This document shows, piece by piece, positions 10,406 through 21,001 of a DNA stretch of 64,000 nucleotides. Under the pieces are notes generated by a model, which saw only the letters and a program-made list of their open reading frames with translations, was not told the origin of the DNA and ran no database searches. The translations under genes were made by a program, and so were the position numbers. How positions within the stretch are numbered: the stretch's first letter is position 1; each line of letters opens with the position of its first letter. Origin of the DNA: Puccinia triticina (taxonomy: Eukaryota > Basidiomycota > Pucciniomycetes > Pucciniales > Pucciniaceae); NCBI RefSeq assembly GCF_026914185.1, contig NC_070559.1, forward strand, positions 5,687,501-5,751,500, written 5' to 3'.

Positions 10406-12240
10406 CCGCAGGTTTTCCAGCTCATTGTCGACAGCAGCCTTCCACTTAGCGGCTTCCGGGGATCACATTGCCGCTTTGAACGTGGACGGGACATCGTTGG
10501 ATTTGTCAGAACACTCGCGTAAGCATTCGTCCACCATTTTCTCCTGTTCTTCCACAAGCTTCTCTTGAGAAAAATAATTGAGTTGAAGGTGTTTAATGCT
10601 TGTTCCGGCGGTGGGTACTGATTTTGGAGGATTCACTGGAGGTGTGGGCATCACATCTGTCTTCTTAGCGGTGTCCGGTAGAGCGTTCCTGCCAAAATCA
10701 GCCCAGGCCAATGATACAAGTTTCTTTGACTTAGGAATCCAAAAAATCCAGCCTTTTGACTCGGGGAGATGTCCAACGACTAGACCTTGGATAGCGCGGT
10801 TGTCCAACTTCTTGCGCTTTTCCGGAGCTACCAGGATGTACGCGCTAGACCCAAAAACCCTAGTACGATCGAGTTGAGGTTTGTCACCGAAGAAGAATTC
10901 GTAAGGCGTCCGCTCTTTCGTTATTCGATTTGGGATGCGATTGAGTGTCCAGGCCGCCCACATGAAGGCGTAGCCCCAGAATTCTTTTCCCAGTTCGCTG
11001 TCGTAAAGAATGCTGCGTCCCATATCAGATACCGTTCTGTTATAGCGCTCAGCCGCCCCATTCTGGAAGTGATGATAAGGTAGTGAGCGCTCCGCTATGA
11101 TACCTTTCTCCTGTAGATACTTACCGAAAACGTTGGAGTCAAATTCGCCACCATTGTTGGAGCGCAGTATCTTGACTTTGGTGCCAACTTGAGTTTCCCA
11201 TTGATTGATGGTTTGCATCAGAAGTTCAGCCGCCTTGCTCTTTGCCTTGAGAATCTTGACCTCGCTATAAGATGTGAAGACATCGCGAATTGTGAGCGCA
11301 TACTTCCCACCGGACAGAGTTGGGGTGTCAAAAGGTCCCATGAGATCTACACATACAACTGATAGTTTGTCGATGCACCTCTTTGTGGGTCACAGTGCCG
11401 AGGTCCTGGTTGCTTTGCAGATGGAACAAACTGGGCATTTAATGGATCCAGTAGGCATTTTTTCAGGCAGACCATATCCTAGTTGCAATTTCACCAGTCG
11501 TCTTATCTTTCTCAGACTGGCGTGGCCAAAAAGGCGATGCAAGAAGAGGAGAGTCTTCTCATCAGCAGTCAATTCTTCAGGGTTCCACGTGAATTGAATG
11601 TGCTCAACTAGATTGGGTGATTTGAAAAAGGAATTGGCTTCAATTGCTGTGCATAGATTACTACAAATTTCATGAGAGGGAGTAGTAGAAACCTGTGCGT
11701 AGGGGGCGCGCAAAGGATAGGGAAGAGGCCACGTGTTTTGATGAGGATCAAAAACACTACGCAAGAGGAGCCGACCGCTGTTGGAGACTAGATCAATCGA
11801 ATCAAAATTGCCGTTTACTTTGAAGTTAGCTCCGGCGCTCTTGAAAGCAGTGATGGAAATTAAAGTGGAGCGGGCCCGCTCACAGTAGTAAACATTCTTA
11901 ACTACGATGACTGCCTTGTTCTTCCTGACAAATCGCAAGGTACCCATGCCTGTGATGTAGTCACAAGCTGAGTCAGTGGCAACTTTGACTGCAATAGGTT
12001 GACTGAGCGTGGTGAAGTTGTGTAGTGCATACCTATCACCGGTTACATTGTCAGAGGCGCCGGAGTCCCATAGCACTTCTTGACTTCCGTGTTCGACGAC
12101 TAGCTCACGGAGATTGAACCGGTGTCCTGACGGTTCCGCAGATAGATTTTCAGTCTCAAACACATACTCAGCCTCATCCTCATCTTCTTCCGCGAACAGG
12201 TCCGGATTGATCTGTCTAGCCTCTACCTTTTTGTCGGGGC
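10406..12240 (-). pseudogene. pol: Copia 1 protease, integrase and start of RT
   Basis: Protease is shown by WDSGAS (about 12070), followed by the GAG-pre-integrase HHCC finger (HRLFGHASL then CPVCSICKAT) and an integrase core with VDLMGPF, NNGGEF and an NGAAERYNRT glutamate. Two TGA stops interrupt the same frame, at 11390-11392 and 10463-10465. The second catalytic aspartate of the D-D-35-E triad is Asn (SNNGGEF instead of SDNGGEF). Upstream codons read sensibly back to about 12236, in the -1 frame relative to gag. The frame runs to 10406, where G1 interrupts it, and resumes at 2879. The element encoded particle processing and integration functions and is now dead. Confidence 0.88.
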
Positions 12241-13830
12241 TGGGGATCCGGAGGGCTTGTTGTTGTTGAATGTGGACAAGCGAGGAGGACCAGAAGATTT
12301 AGGCTCTGGTTGGATTGGTTTGATGTAGGGGATACGGTCAAAGTTGTAGGTGACTGAGCATGGGGGGAATTGGGGTTGTGAAGTCGGGTTGGGACGGGCA
12401 CTTGCTGGTCGTTGGTGGGGGTTATTTTTCCGGCTAGTCGGACAGCTGTTAGCGTAGTGTCCCGTTTGTTTGCATATGTAGCAAATAGGTGGCTTGTTCA
12501 GCGCCAGAGCATTGACCTGATGTTCTTCGTCGGTTGCTAGATTTGTTCCTGAAACGCTTCCTGAAACGCTAGTATCGTTGCGGCTAGCTAGATTGACAGC
12601 AAGGGCTGAAGATTCCGATCGTCCTGACTCGGTGGCTAGACAATGTTCCGTGCGTGCGGCCTCCCAAAACCGAAGAATGTCGCCAGAGGTGGGCAACTTG
12701 AAGTCGTGGGTCTCCATAAAAAGGTCCACTTTTCGATCAACTACCGGTCCAAGGTGGTCGTTGAGGTTGCCCTGAAAAATGAAACTGATGATGGTGTCCC
12801 AGCTCAGCTCAACGCCTTGTTCCCGGAATGATCTGGCACACTGATCAACCGCTGCAATCGCTTCCGCCGAGCTGTTGAAATCGCGCAGGGAGATTTTCTT
12901 AAGCACTTCCCACGTGTGGAGTTGCTTTGCTCGATTGATGATGCGGAACTTCGAAAACAAGTGCTTGTAGACCGCGGCCGAGTTATCAAAATCGACGAGA
13001 TCGTACGATAGGTCGCTGTGTACAGATGAGTGAATGATCCCTTGTGCGATTGCTTCATAATAGGGATCAAACGGCGTATCCTCATCCGGCGTAAAGAAAT
13101 GCTGGTTGTGGAAGCGTTCGAAGGCTGTGAGTCAAAGGGCGTCCTCCCAGCGTCTGACGTTTGAACCGTCCGGTTTAAGGATGTCTTCGGAATCCAACTT
13201 GTTGATCGCTGCGTTGATGATCGCGGCAATTTTGGCTGACTCATTGAGTTCACGGCGTCACTGATTGCGGTTTTCTTCAGCTTCACGACGTGCTCGATCT
13301 TCCTCACGTCGTGCTTGGTCTTCATTCAGTCTAGCCTGGTTGAGTTCGCGTTGGAAGCGGATCTTGGCTATGAGGCTGTTGAGGTCTACTTGGCCGGTTT
13401 TTTGGGTTTCTCGGGGTGGCAGGATGGGTGGGTCAGGACTGACATGGGGAGGCGGTTCTGTTCGTCTCCAGTTGGCGGAGGAAGAACCTATAACTCGACC
13501 AGTCAAGCGGGGCTGGAAGGTTGTTTCTTCGGGCACGTCTTCTGATGTATTGCGGCCTTTTCCCTTGGCGTTCCGGAGCAAAAAGGGGTTTTCGTTGGGA
13601 TCAGCCACCTTGTTGGTCTTGAGGAAAGACGGGCCTTCGCCATGAGAGTCAGAGGAAGGGATGCGACCAAGTCGACGCTTGAAGAAATCATTTGTCGAGA
13701 GCTGGGGACCAAGGACGCTTTTGATTGTCAGATTTTTCGGCGTCTGGCGTTCAATAGTCCGTAGTCCTGGGATTGCACCTAGTCGGGGTTTTGTGTATAG
13801 TCGTCCTGATGGTATCTTGGTATTGGACAT
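12223..13830 (-). pseudogene. gag: Copia 1 Gag
   Basis: The frame starts at ATG 13830 and reads through to the TAG at 12223-12225, broken by TGA at 13258-13260 and 13132-13134. All pieces share one frame, so only nonsense changes separate them. Residues ~160-190 are Arg/Glu-rich and probably coiled. The middle has copia Gag features (SKFRIINRAKQLHTW, then LRFWEAARTEHCL). A CCHC zinc knuckle, CYICKQTGHYANSC, lies near 12460. The C-terminus is Pro/Ser-rich. At the 3' end an A-rich run (ACAAAAAGG) allows a -1 shift into the protease frame; whether this is programmed or an indel cannot be told. Confidence 0.85.
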
Positions 13831-13974
13831 GTTGTTTGGGAGATGAAAACCAAACCTGGGAGCCCGAGATTGAGAGTTTTAGAACTGAAGAAGAGAAAAA
13901 AGAAAAAAAAGGGAAGTTGTCCACGGTCGGCGTAGGCGTTCCAAGGTCAAGTAGAACCACTACCCAACTTGCTG

Positions 13975-14663
13975 GGCTACACACAAAGTTTAAACTCAGA
14001 ATGCTGCTCCTTCAGCGGCAAGGTGTCTATGGGTGATCAATCCAACGTAAATATCTGCAGGATATTCACCACGCGCTCGCTTAAAGAGAACAAACTAAGA
14101 ATAAACCCGCAAGCGTTACCACACAAGAGTAGGATTTACAAGAGGACTAAACTTCCGAGGTCGAGTTCGGTCGGATAATCGGTTAGATAGAAGAGAAAAA
14201 AAATGAGGAGATAATTGATCAATGGATTTTTTTTGTTATTTATTTTATTTTGTTTTATTTATGATTTTGTTTTTGTTTTTAATGATATGATGCGGAGGGT
14301 GTTAAGATTGGGATATAAAGAGAAAAGGAAAAAAAAAATCGATTGTTGAGATAGATAAAAAAGCGGTGATATTCTGTTACTCGCCGGCGGACTACTTTTG
14401 CTCGTCTGGAATGACTACAATACTTGTTCTCAAGGAGAACTACGGGAAGAAGACTCGTCCTGGTGCCGGCTACGGATGTGTATAGTTGAGAATTTTTTTT
14501 TTGAAGAATTTTCGAGCTACTCCGGCGAGAGGCTCATAACCTGTTGGATGGAGAGCTTGAGAATCGATAGATTTCACATAGAGGAGGGAAGAGAAACTAA
14601 ATATCCTATGTACAAGTATCTGTGACAGGTGTGGCAGTCAAGATGTACCGCAGTGTCACAACA
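13975..14663 (-). repeat. Candidate 5' LTR/leader of Copia 1
   Basis: Read on the minus strand, the sequence at 14663 begins TGTTGTGACACTG, exactly where the Copia 2 protein stops matching its family after LEWI. It continues as non-coding, A/T-run-rich DNA to the Copia 1 gag leader. I infer that Copia 1 inserted into the end of Copia 2. No second LTR copy is in the window to confirm it. Confidence 0.4.
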
Positions 14664-17600
14664 CTATCCACTCTAGCAAAGTTTTCTTTTGAAATAGAGA
14701 CTCATTAGTTATATAAAAGTCCCGATCAGTGTGGCGTGTCCTCTTATTGGACGCGTCATCGGTGGAGACTTTGATAGCGGACTGGTTATCACAGAACAGA
14801 AAACCTACGTAATTCTTTTTTAGCACGTCCCGAAGCAGATGTCTCACCCACAAAAGTTGCCTTGTTGCCACTCCTAGCGCCATATACTCCGCGTGGCACG
14901 TCGAGGACGCCACTGAAAGCTGTCTCCGTGAAACCCAGAGGACTGGACAATTCAGAAAAGTTATCAGTACTCCGTATGACGAGCGCGAGAACTCGCCCCC
15001 CCACGATGCATCTGCAAAACACTTCAGAGGTTTAATATCAGTGGTTGGGTACAGGGATAGTTTCCTGTTTCTGCTTCCTGCCAAATAGTTCACTAGATGC
15101 CGGACTCCCTTCCAGTGTGCTACACCAGGTTTTGCAGCAAAACGGGCCAGATAATTAACCACAAAACAGATATCTGGCCTGGTACCTACCGCCAGATAGC
15201 TAAACAACCCGATGACCGATGGGTATTGCCCTGAGTCTTCTGCCACACCATTTAAGTCTGTTGTTGCATTGAAACCCAAAGGTAGAGGAGTAGCAGCCGT
15301 CGTCACTCCGTCCCAGTGTTTTTCTAAAATGCCGTCCACCATTTCCTTTTGGTACAGTTGGAACCCCTGCTTCAGACGCTCCACATTCAGACCAACAATC
15401 AAGTCCAGGCCGCTTGACCACTTAATTTTCAGAATGTCTTTGAGGTCTGATTCCAGCTTCTTCAGCAGCGCCATACTCAAGGAATTTACCACTCCATCAT
15501 TGACGTGTAACCACACAACTCCCGACTCCTCCAGGTGCCTAAGAATGTATAAGCTGTTATCATACTGGGAAGGTGAGTATCCAAAATGGTCATGAAAATT
15601 TTTGAGGTGTAACCACCAGCACCTTGCTGCCTGTTTGGTGCCGTACAGTGCTTTTTTCAGTAGCATCGCATGACCTGCTGGGACGTCCATCCCTTCTGGT
15701 GGTTTTACCCAAACCTCCTCATCGATAGGGGAGTTGAGGTAAGCTGCTACAAAATCAAAACTCTGTACTGGCCAGTCATAAGCGGCCGCTACGGTCAGTA
15801 GTAGTCTCAGTGAAACAAATGTAGCCGTAGGCGCAAAGGTTGCATTGATATCTTGTCCTTCAACTTGCGTGAATCCCTTTGCTACGTATCTCGCCTTGAA
15901 ACGCACTCCTTCCCCATTCACTGCCGGCTTGGTTGCAAACACCCATCGACCCCCTAAAGCCTTCTTGTTGTCCGGCTTCAGTCGCAGTACCCAGACACAC
16001 ATTTGTTCCAGATTAGAAAGTTCCACAGCTATAGCTTTTGACCACGCTTCCTTGTTGGAGGAATTCATCGCCTGTCTGAAAGTTTTGGGAACTGTAATGG
16101 CATAGAACTGACAAAGGTCAATAATCTTGTCAACAATCAGCTCTTGGTTGGTAAACTCTATCTCATTTGAGAAATACCCAAGCTGAAGTAGATTCATGAC
16201 ATAGTCAACCAACAGTTTTGACATAGTGGGAAAAGATTCCGCCTGCGTTGCTGGTTGAGTAATCATATTGTTTGTCAGTGTCTTGAGTGTCATTGTATCA
16301 TCAGGAAAACGGGCCATGGCTGATGACACAAAAGTTTTATCATCAGGTAGCCAAAAAAGCCAGCCTTTGCTGGATTCCAGATGCGCAATGGCATGACCTC
16401 TTACCGCAAGATTGTCCAGCTTTTTTTGTTTCTCTTGTGGGATATGGACATACCCCAGACTGCCGAATACCCTGAAATAATCGTACTGCGGTTTTCTGCC
16501 GAACATGGCTTCATAAGGCGTCACTTCTCCACTTGCCTTGTTCGGTATCCCGTGAAGGACATGTCCCGCCCACACGAAACTGTAGCTCCAAAACTCCTTC
16601 GGTAGAGGGCTATCAATTAGCATCGTCCGGCCCATGTTGGCCAACGTTTGGTTGAAAAGCTCAATCACTCCGTTCTGGTAGTGATGATAAGGTAGCAACT
16701 TTTCCGCTGCAATGCCCTTGGTTGACAAGAAATCACTAAGGGTTTTGTTAGCAAATTCACTTCCATTGTCACTTCTCAGCGTACCCAGGCGTTTTCCGGT
16801 TATCTGTTCCAGTCTCGTGATTATGGAGATAATGTGATTGTTAGCCTCATTTTTTGCCTTAAGAACTTTCACAAAAGCATATCTCGTGGCCACATGCCTC
16901 ATTGTTAGAAGGTACTTGCCGCCATCTATGGAGTTAACCTGAAAAGGACCCATCAAGTCTACTGCCATAACATCTAGGCGCTCCACTTTCCTCAGAGTTG
17001 ATGCCAGCGGATTTAGTTGTGTGCTCTTGCTGATCGCGCACACCGGGCAATGGATCTTTCCCACAGGAATCTCCGTCGGCAGTCCAAAAACCAGTTGAAG
17101 TTTGACTATCCGCCAAATATGCCGCAGGCTAGCATGGCCGAACATCCTGTGTAAATGCAAAAGCTTTAACTCCTCTTTTGTCAGTGTTTCCGGCTTCCAC
17201 ACAAAACCCGACGCTTGGCACAATGGCTCCCTGAAAACCTCATCAGATTTGGTCAACTTGGATCTCGAAGCAAAAAAGGTTAACGAATTCATTTCTTTTA
17301 TGGAAGAAGATTTGAGAGTCACAGATGTAGAAACACCGGAACAAGGAAGGGGAACAGGAGGTAGGGCAGGGATATCAGAGGAAACAAGCAAGGAAGAAGA
17401 GTTTTTGGTAATGGGTTTTTTGGCAGTTGATAGCAATATGCTGCAGGATGGTGAAGTTCGCATAGCTGAATCGGCTGTTATCATCGGATAAGGCATACAC
17501 CATCGGTTCTTTATGGGTTCAAAAGGACAGGAAAACAGTCTGTCGCAGTTGGGGCCAGAGATGTGGAATGTATCTGTTACGTTATCATATGTAACCAAAG

Positions 17601-19116
17601 CTTTAGCTTTCTGCAGAGCAGCCATTGATATCAGGGTAGTTTTGGCATGCTCACAGTAAAGAACTTGTTGTAAGATAATGACATGCCTGTCAGGCGCTTG
17701 GAATTTCAAATTCCCCAGTCCGGTGATCTGCGCCCCTGCTCCGCTGGTAGCTACAGAAACCCCAATGGGTTTCGACAATAGACGGAAATCATGCAACAGA
17801 TGCTTAGAACCCGTGAAGCCATGGGAAGCACCTGTGTCAAAAACAGCAACCTCACTCACTAGATCCTCTCCCAAAGCCATCGAATGGAAGTCCAGCTGGT
17901 CAAGATCATCCGGCAGATCGTTGACTTCCACGATGTGGGCTGACACCCCCCCTTTCTCTTGCACTGGTTGCATCGACTCGGTCTTCACGAGTTGGGATTT
18001 GATCTGTTGGTTTGAGGTGGAGTATCTCGGGCGATAGTAGTCGGCTAGGCTCCTGGCATGTTCTTGGTTCCGCGTGGGGGGTGTCATTGGCTTGCGACCA
18101 TTCATTCTTGAAAAACAAACCGAATGTACCGAAAGCCCGCTGGGAAGTTGTCCATAGATTGTGCCGACAAGCGTACCTATTGGTTGGCCATATTGATGAT
18201 TGCTCGACTGCCCTTTTGGTTTGTCTGGACAGTTCCTGGCATAGTGCCCGCTCCCTCCACACTGCCAGCACGTCGAAGCAGTCAGTGCATAGAAATCAAG
18301 AGTGTCTACCCACTCTGACTGATTGATTTCCAACAAAAAGGCCGAGACGTCAAAGGTATCTTCAGTGATAGCCGTGGTGAGGAGTGCCGACGGGGCCTGC
18401 GACGATGCAAAAGCCGGTCCAGAGGATTCCATCTCCGTGATGTTCCGGTGTTGTTCCTTACAGATGTCAAGTGCATTCATGACCGACTCAAAAGTTGGAC
18501 AACCGCCCTTCTTGTCAGATTGCACAAGATCTTCAACACGCCGTTCAAAAGCCGACCTGTACTGCGCCTCCGACTCCATGACTGCAGCCTGAACAATGAA
18601 ACCTAGAAGAGCATCCGTGCCAAAATTTACGCCGACCGAGACCCATTCGCTGAGCAAGTCCTTCAGCCCCGACGAGATTCCGGCATTGTGTCCGTCGGGA
18701 TCGATTTTAAAGTTGCGGAACTTGTACCAGATATTCATCTGCGCAGCACGCGAGGCTGTCTTGAACTTGACAAAGAGCGCCTCAAACATCTCGTAGCAGG
18801 TGGTAAACTTTTGCATTTCTGCCACCAGGGACCTGTCAATGCTGCTGATCAAAATCGCCCGACCAATTTTCTCAAAGGTGGTGTTGTTGCACTTCTTGAA
18901 AAAGAAATTTCCGCTTGTCAGACATGCTCGACCCACTTCGGATAGATTTCTGTACCAGTCCCCGAAGTTCTTGCCGTTGGGTTGCAGGACGTTTTCCGAT
19001 TGAAAAAGGCTTTTTGCTGATTGTATCAACCCAGCGACGAGTTTGCTTTGTCGGAGGAGAAATTCCGCCTCTTCAAAATCTTGAAGCTCCTTACGTCGCT
19101 GTGATTCACGAGCCAA
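14656..19116 (-). CDS. gag-pol: Copia 2 Gag-Pol polyprotein (long open frame, RT active site altered)
   Basis: This 1486-codon frame carries every Ty1/copia domain in order. Gag has a CCHC knuckle (CWQCGGSGHYARNC, ~283-296). Protease is VFDTGAS (~425-431). The HHCC finger has FGHASLRHI and CPVC at ~659-693. The integrase triad is D720, D783, E819, with exactly 35 residues between the last two. RT spans ~1055-1300. RNase H has D1369, E1410 and D1443. The RT catalytic block reads WLHVNDG where the sibling has WVHVDDG, so one metal-binding Asp is Asn (N1206) and polymerase activity should be lost. The open frame here starts at a TTG; the true ATG is at 19435 in another frame, joined across a G9 run. 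The C-terminus stops just after LEWI, short of the usual end. Confidence 0.9.
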   Translation of the reverse strand: MARESQRRKELQDFEEAEFLLRQSKLVAGLIQSAKSLFQSENVLQPNGKNFGDWYRNLSEVGRACLTSGNFFFKKCNNTTFEKIGRAILISSIDRSLVAEMQKFTTCYEMFEALFVKFKTASRAAQMNIWYKFRNFKIDPDGHNAGISSGLKDLLSEWVSVGVNFGTDALLGFIVQAAVMESEAQYRSAFERRVEDLVQSDKKGGCPTFESVMNALDICKEQHRNITEMESSGPAFASSQAPSALLTTAITEDTFDVSAFLLEINQSEWVDTLDFYALTASTCWQCGGSGHYARNCPDKPKGQSSNHQYGQPIGTLVGTIYGQLPSGLSVHSVCFSRMNGRKPMTPPTRNQEHARSLADYYRPRYSTSNQQIKSQLVKTESMQPVQEKGGVSAHIVEVNDLPDDLDQLDFHSMALGEDLVSEVAVFDTGASHGFTGSKHLLHDFRLLSKPIGVSVATSGAGAQITGLGNLKFQAPDRHVIILQQVLYCEHAKTTLISMAALQKAKALVTYDNVTDTFHISGPNCDRLFSCPFEPIKNRWCMPYPMITADSAMRTSPSCSILLSTAKKPITKNSSSLLVSSDIPALPPVPLPCSGVSTSVTLKSSSIKEMNSLTFFASRSKLTKSDEVFREPLCQASGFVWKPETLTKEELKLLHLHRMFGHASLRHIWRIVKLQLVFGLPTEIPVGKIHCPVCAISKSTQLNPLASTLRKVERLDVMAVDLMGPFQVNSIDGGKYLLTMRHVATRYAFVKVLKAKNEANNHIISIITRLEQITGKRLGTLRSDNGSEFANKTLSDFLSTKGIAAEKLLPYHHYQNGVIELFNQTLANMGRTMLIDSPLPKEFWSYSFVWAGHVLHGIPNKASGEVTPYEAMFGRKPQYDYFRVFGSLGYVHIPQEKQKKLDNLAVRGHAIAHLESSKGWLFWLPDDKTFVSSAMARFPDDTMTLKTLTNNMITQPATQAESFPTMSKLLVDYVMNLLQLGYFSNEIEFTNQELIVDKIIDLCQFYAITVPKTFRQAMNSSNKEAWSKAIAVELSNLEQMCVWVLRLKPDNKKALGGRWVFATKPAVNGEGVRFKARYVAKGFTQVEGQDINATFAPTATFVSLRLLLTVAAAYDWPVQSFDFVAAYLNSPIDEEVWVKPPEGMDVPAGHAMLLKKALYGTKQAARCWWLHLKNFHDHFGYSPSQYDNSLYILRHLEESGVVWLHVNDGVVNSLSMALLKKLESDLKDILKIKWSSGLDLIVGLNVERLKQGFQLYQKEMVDGILEKHWDGVTTAATPLPLGFNATTDLNGVAEDSGQYPSVIGLFSYLAVGTRPDICFVVNYLARFAAKPGVAHWKGVRHLVNYLAGSRNRKLSLYPTTDIKPLKCFADASWGGEFSRSSYGVLITFLNCPVLWVSRRQLSVASSTCHAEYMALGVATRQLLWVRHLLRDVLKKNYVGFLFCDNQSAIKVSTDDASNKRTRHTDRDFYITNESLFQKKTLLEWIVL

Positions 19117-19435
19117 AATCCTGGGGTCTTCTGCTAGGGGGGGGGTTCATACTGTCAGGTCTAAGTGCAGCACGGATACTGGGTTTTGGCAGACAAGGAT
19201 CCATATGAGCGGGAACTTCTTTGCCAGCTTGAACATCGAGCCGGTTGCTCTGCGGCCGCTTTCCTTTGTCCAGGATCGTATCCCCGCTGGACTCCGGGCT
19301 CGGTGGATGATTGTCGAGTTGCTGATTTAAGACCGCAATGTCTTCGGCCAGGCGATCTTGGTGGGATAGGTCTTCAAGCTGCCAGTTGGTCGCCGTCGAG
19401 GAGGTCGAGTCTCGTTTCTGTTTAGATCCAGACAT
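19106..19435 (-). CDS. gag: Copia 2 Gag N-terminus, frameshifted from the main frame
   Basis: It starts at ATG (MSGSKQKRDS) and is hydrophilic and Ser/Pro/Gln-rich. The frame ends at 19106, ten bases inside the large Gag-Pol frame. The plus strand carries nine consecutive G at 19137-19145, coding a proline run here. A one-base length change there would fuse this frame to the 1486-codon frame. Homopolymer slippage, a real mutation or a sequencing error are all possible. Without it Gag-Pol has no ATG near its start. Confidence 0.7.
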   Translation of the reverse strand: MSGSKQKRDSTSSTATNWQLEDLSHQDRLAEDIAVLNQQLDNHPPSPESSGDTILDKGKRPQSNRLDVQAGKEVPAHMDPCLPKPSIRAALRPDSMNPPPSRRPQDFGS

Positions 19436-20518
19436 TTGACAAGGTGGACTGGTACGGGAAGAAAGTTTCCGGAAAGGGAAAGAATTGAAAGGGAAAGAAT
19501 CAAAAGGGAAGGAATTGGAAGGGAAGGGGAAGGCTTAGAGTAAGGGTTGAGTGGAGAAAGACAAGGTGTTGGAGGAAAAAAAAATCAATGTGAATTTTAT
19601 GGTTTTTATTTTGTTAAGAGAAGAAGAAGAAGAGGAGGAGTGCGATAGAGTTGGATGGAAAAAAAGGACGAGAAAAGAAAGTTGTTGGGTGGGGTTTTTG
19701 CAAAAGTGAGGAAAAATGTGAAGAATTGGTTGAGTAGATTGGTTGGAAGACGGTTACTAAAGTTGTAGGTCTACGACTACTTCTCAGCGGACAAGACTGG
19801 GCCACAGTCTTGCTTTCAAAAGGTGGCTAGCCTTTCTAGCCAATAATAGCTTTGAACTTTCCAACAATAGCTGGTGTTGTTGAGTCGTCTGAACAGAGAG
19901 TGATTAGTTCCCCGGATAAACAAGATTGTTGATCTTGATGAACAATGTTTCCGGATATGCAAGGTGTGTCGGAGAGGGAGTGAGAGCCGTAAGGTTTAAA
20001 AACGGTAAGTGTCGTAACTAAGGTTAGTAGTATACGATGAGAATGATCAGTTGCAAGGTCTTTTATATATTCAAAATTTAGTCTTTTAATTTATGCTTGG
20101 GCTTTTTGTAAACACGTTTAACAGACTGCTTGTTATGCTTGTGCTCCCTTTCAGACTAATGGTTATGCTCTGGCTCCTTTTCAGACTGCTTTTTATGCTT
20201 TTGCTCCTTTTCCTTTTATAATCAAACTTTTATGTGTTTTTATGTTATTTTATTTGTCTAGCAGCTGGCTGAAAATAAGAGGGACAATGATATTAGTTAA
20301 CACTCTTTATAAAAACTGCTATGCTGAAAAATGATTCAAATTTCTGGCAAAGCTCAAGCATCCAGCAGACAGGATGAAGATAGGAATGGGTGGCAAGCCA
20401 AAATTTTTGCTAAAATTTCACAAAAATGGTTTCAAATCTTTTTGTTGGTTTCCAAGCGGTTTTGAAGATTTTTTGATGGTGATTCTTGCTAGGGAAATTA
20501 ATTTGAACCGCTAAAGGT
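19436..20518. other. Copia 2 leader and unassigned AT-rich sequence
   Basis: Upstream of the Copia 2 start codon lie purine-rich runs (GGGAAAGAA repeats, 19460-19545), followed by about 700 bp with no recognised gene. A 5' LTR should be here but I could not delimit one. A 30-bp tandem repeat sits at 20122-20211. Confidence 0.5.
20122..20211 (+). repeat. 30-bp tandem repeat, 3 copies
   Basis: Three exact-length units begin CAGACT at 20122, 20152 and 20182. They share a TTATGCT core and a GCTCCTTTT end. Confidence 0.85.
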
Positions 20519-20546
20519 GCTGCAGCGAAGCCGCCTTGGCCTCTAG
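20519..20546 (+). other. Helitron 3' end (degenerate hairpin, CTAG|T)
   Basis: The sequence reads TGCAGCGAAGCCGCC then TTGGCCTCTAG, followed by T at 20547. It is the same terminus as HelA and HelB, with the hairpin weakened by loss of bases. The body of this Helitron lies to the left; its 5' end was not found. Confidence 0.7.
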
Positions 20547-21001
20547 TTAATACTTGAAGCATAGAGTCTAGACACTTGATTTCAAACCAATCTCCTCCCA
20601 ATTTAATATGGGAATAGTTGTGGCAGAAACATGCCACAATGATTCATCTAACATTTGGCTGAGCCTTTGAAGGTGCTAAATTTTACAAGTTTGCTTCATT
20701 ATGTGCATTTTTAATGAAAAAATCAGCTACACAAAATGTTCCTTGTCACTTGGTCAAGGATATGTTCCAGCATAAGGATACTTGGATTCTTGCCAACACA
20801 TGTTGTAAATTAAATTTCACATCCAGAATTGTGATCATGATGAACCAAACATATAATTATTTCAACAGAGAGATGTTCATGTGTTGAAATTGATTCACAG
20901 ATCAATCCACAACAACTTCACCTATAGTTATCCTTGCATTGAGAAAGAAATTGAACAAGAATTGCAATTCACATTGAGCTCACATCAGAACATTTGAATG
21001 A

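Larger units (their letters stand above)
2058..14663 (-). mobile_element. Ty1/copia retrotransposon 1, split by element G1 and truncated
   Basis: Gag, protease, integrase and RT segments occur in Ty1/copia order on the minus strand: gag 13830-12223, protease/integrase 12240-10406, RT 2879-2058. The gap 2880-10405 is the inserted gag-only element G1. Joining 10406 to 2879 after removing one CCGC target duplication keeps the RT frame open, so this was one element. Its 3' end, with RNase H and 3' LTR, is lost at 2057. A 5' LTR is not proven; 13975-14663 is the candidate. Several in-frame stops make it inactive. Confidence 0.8.
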
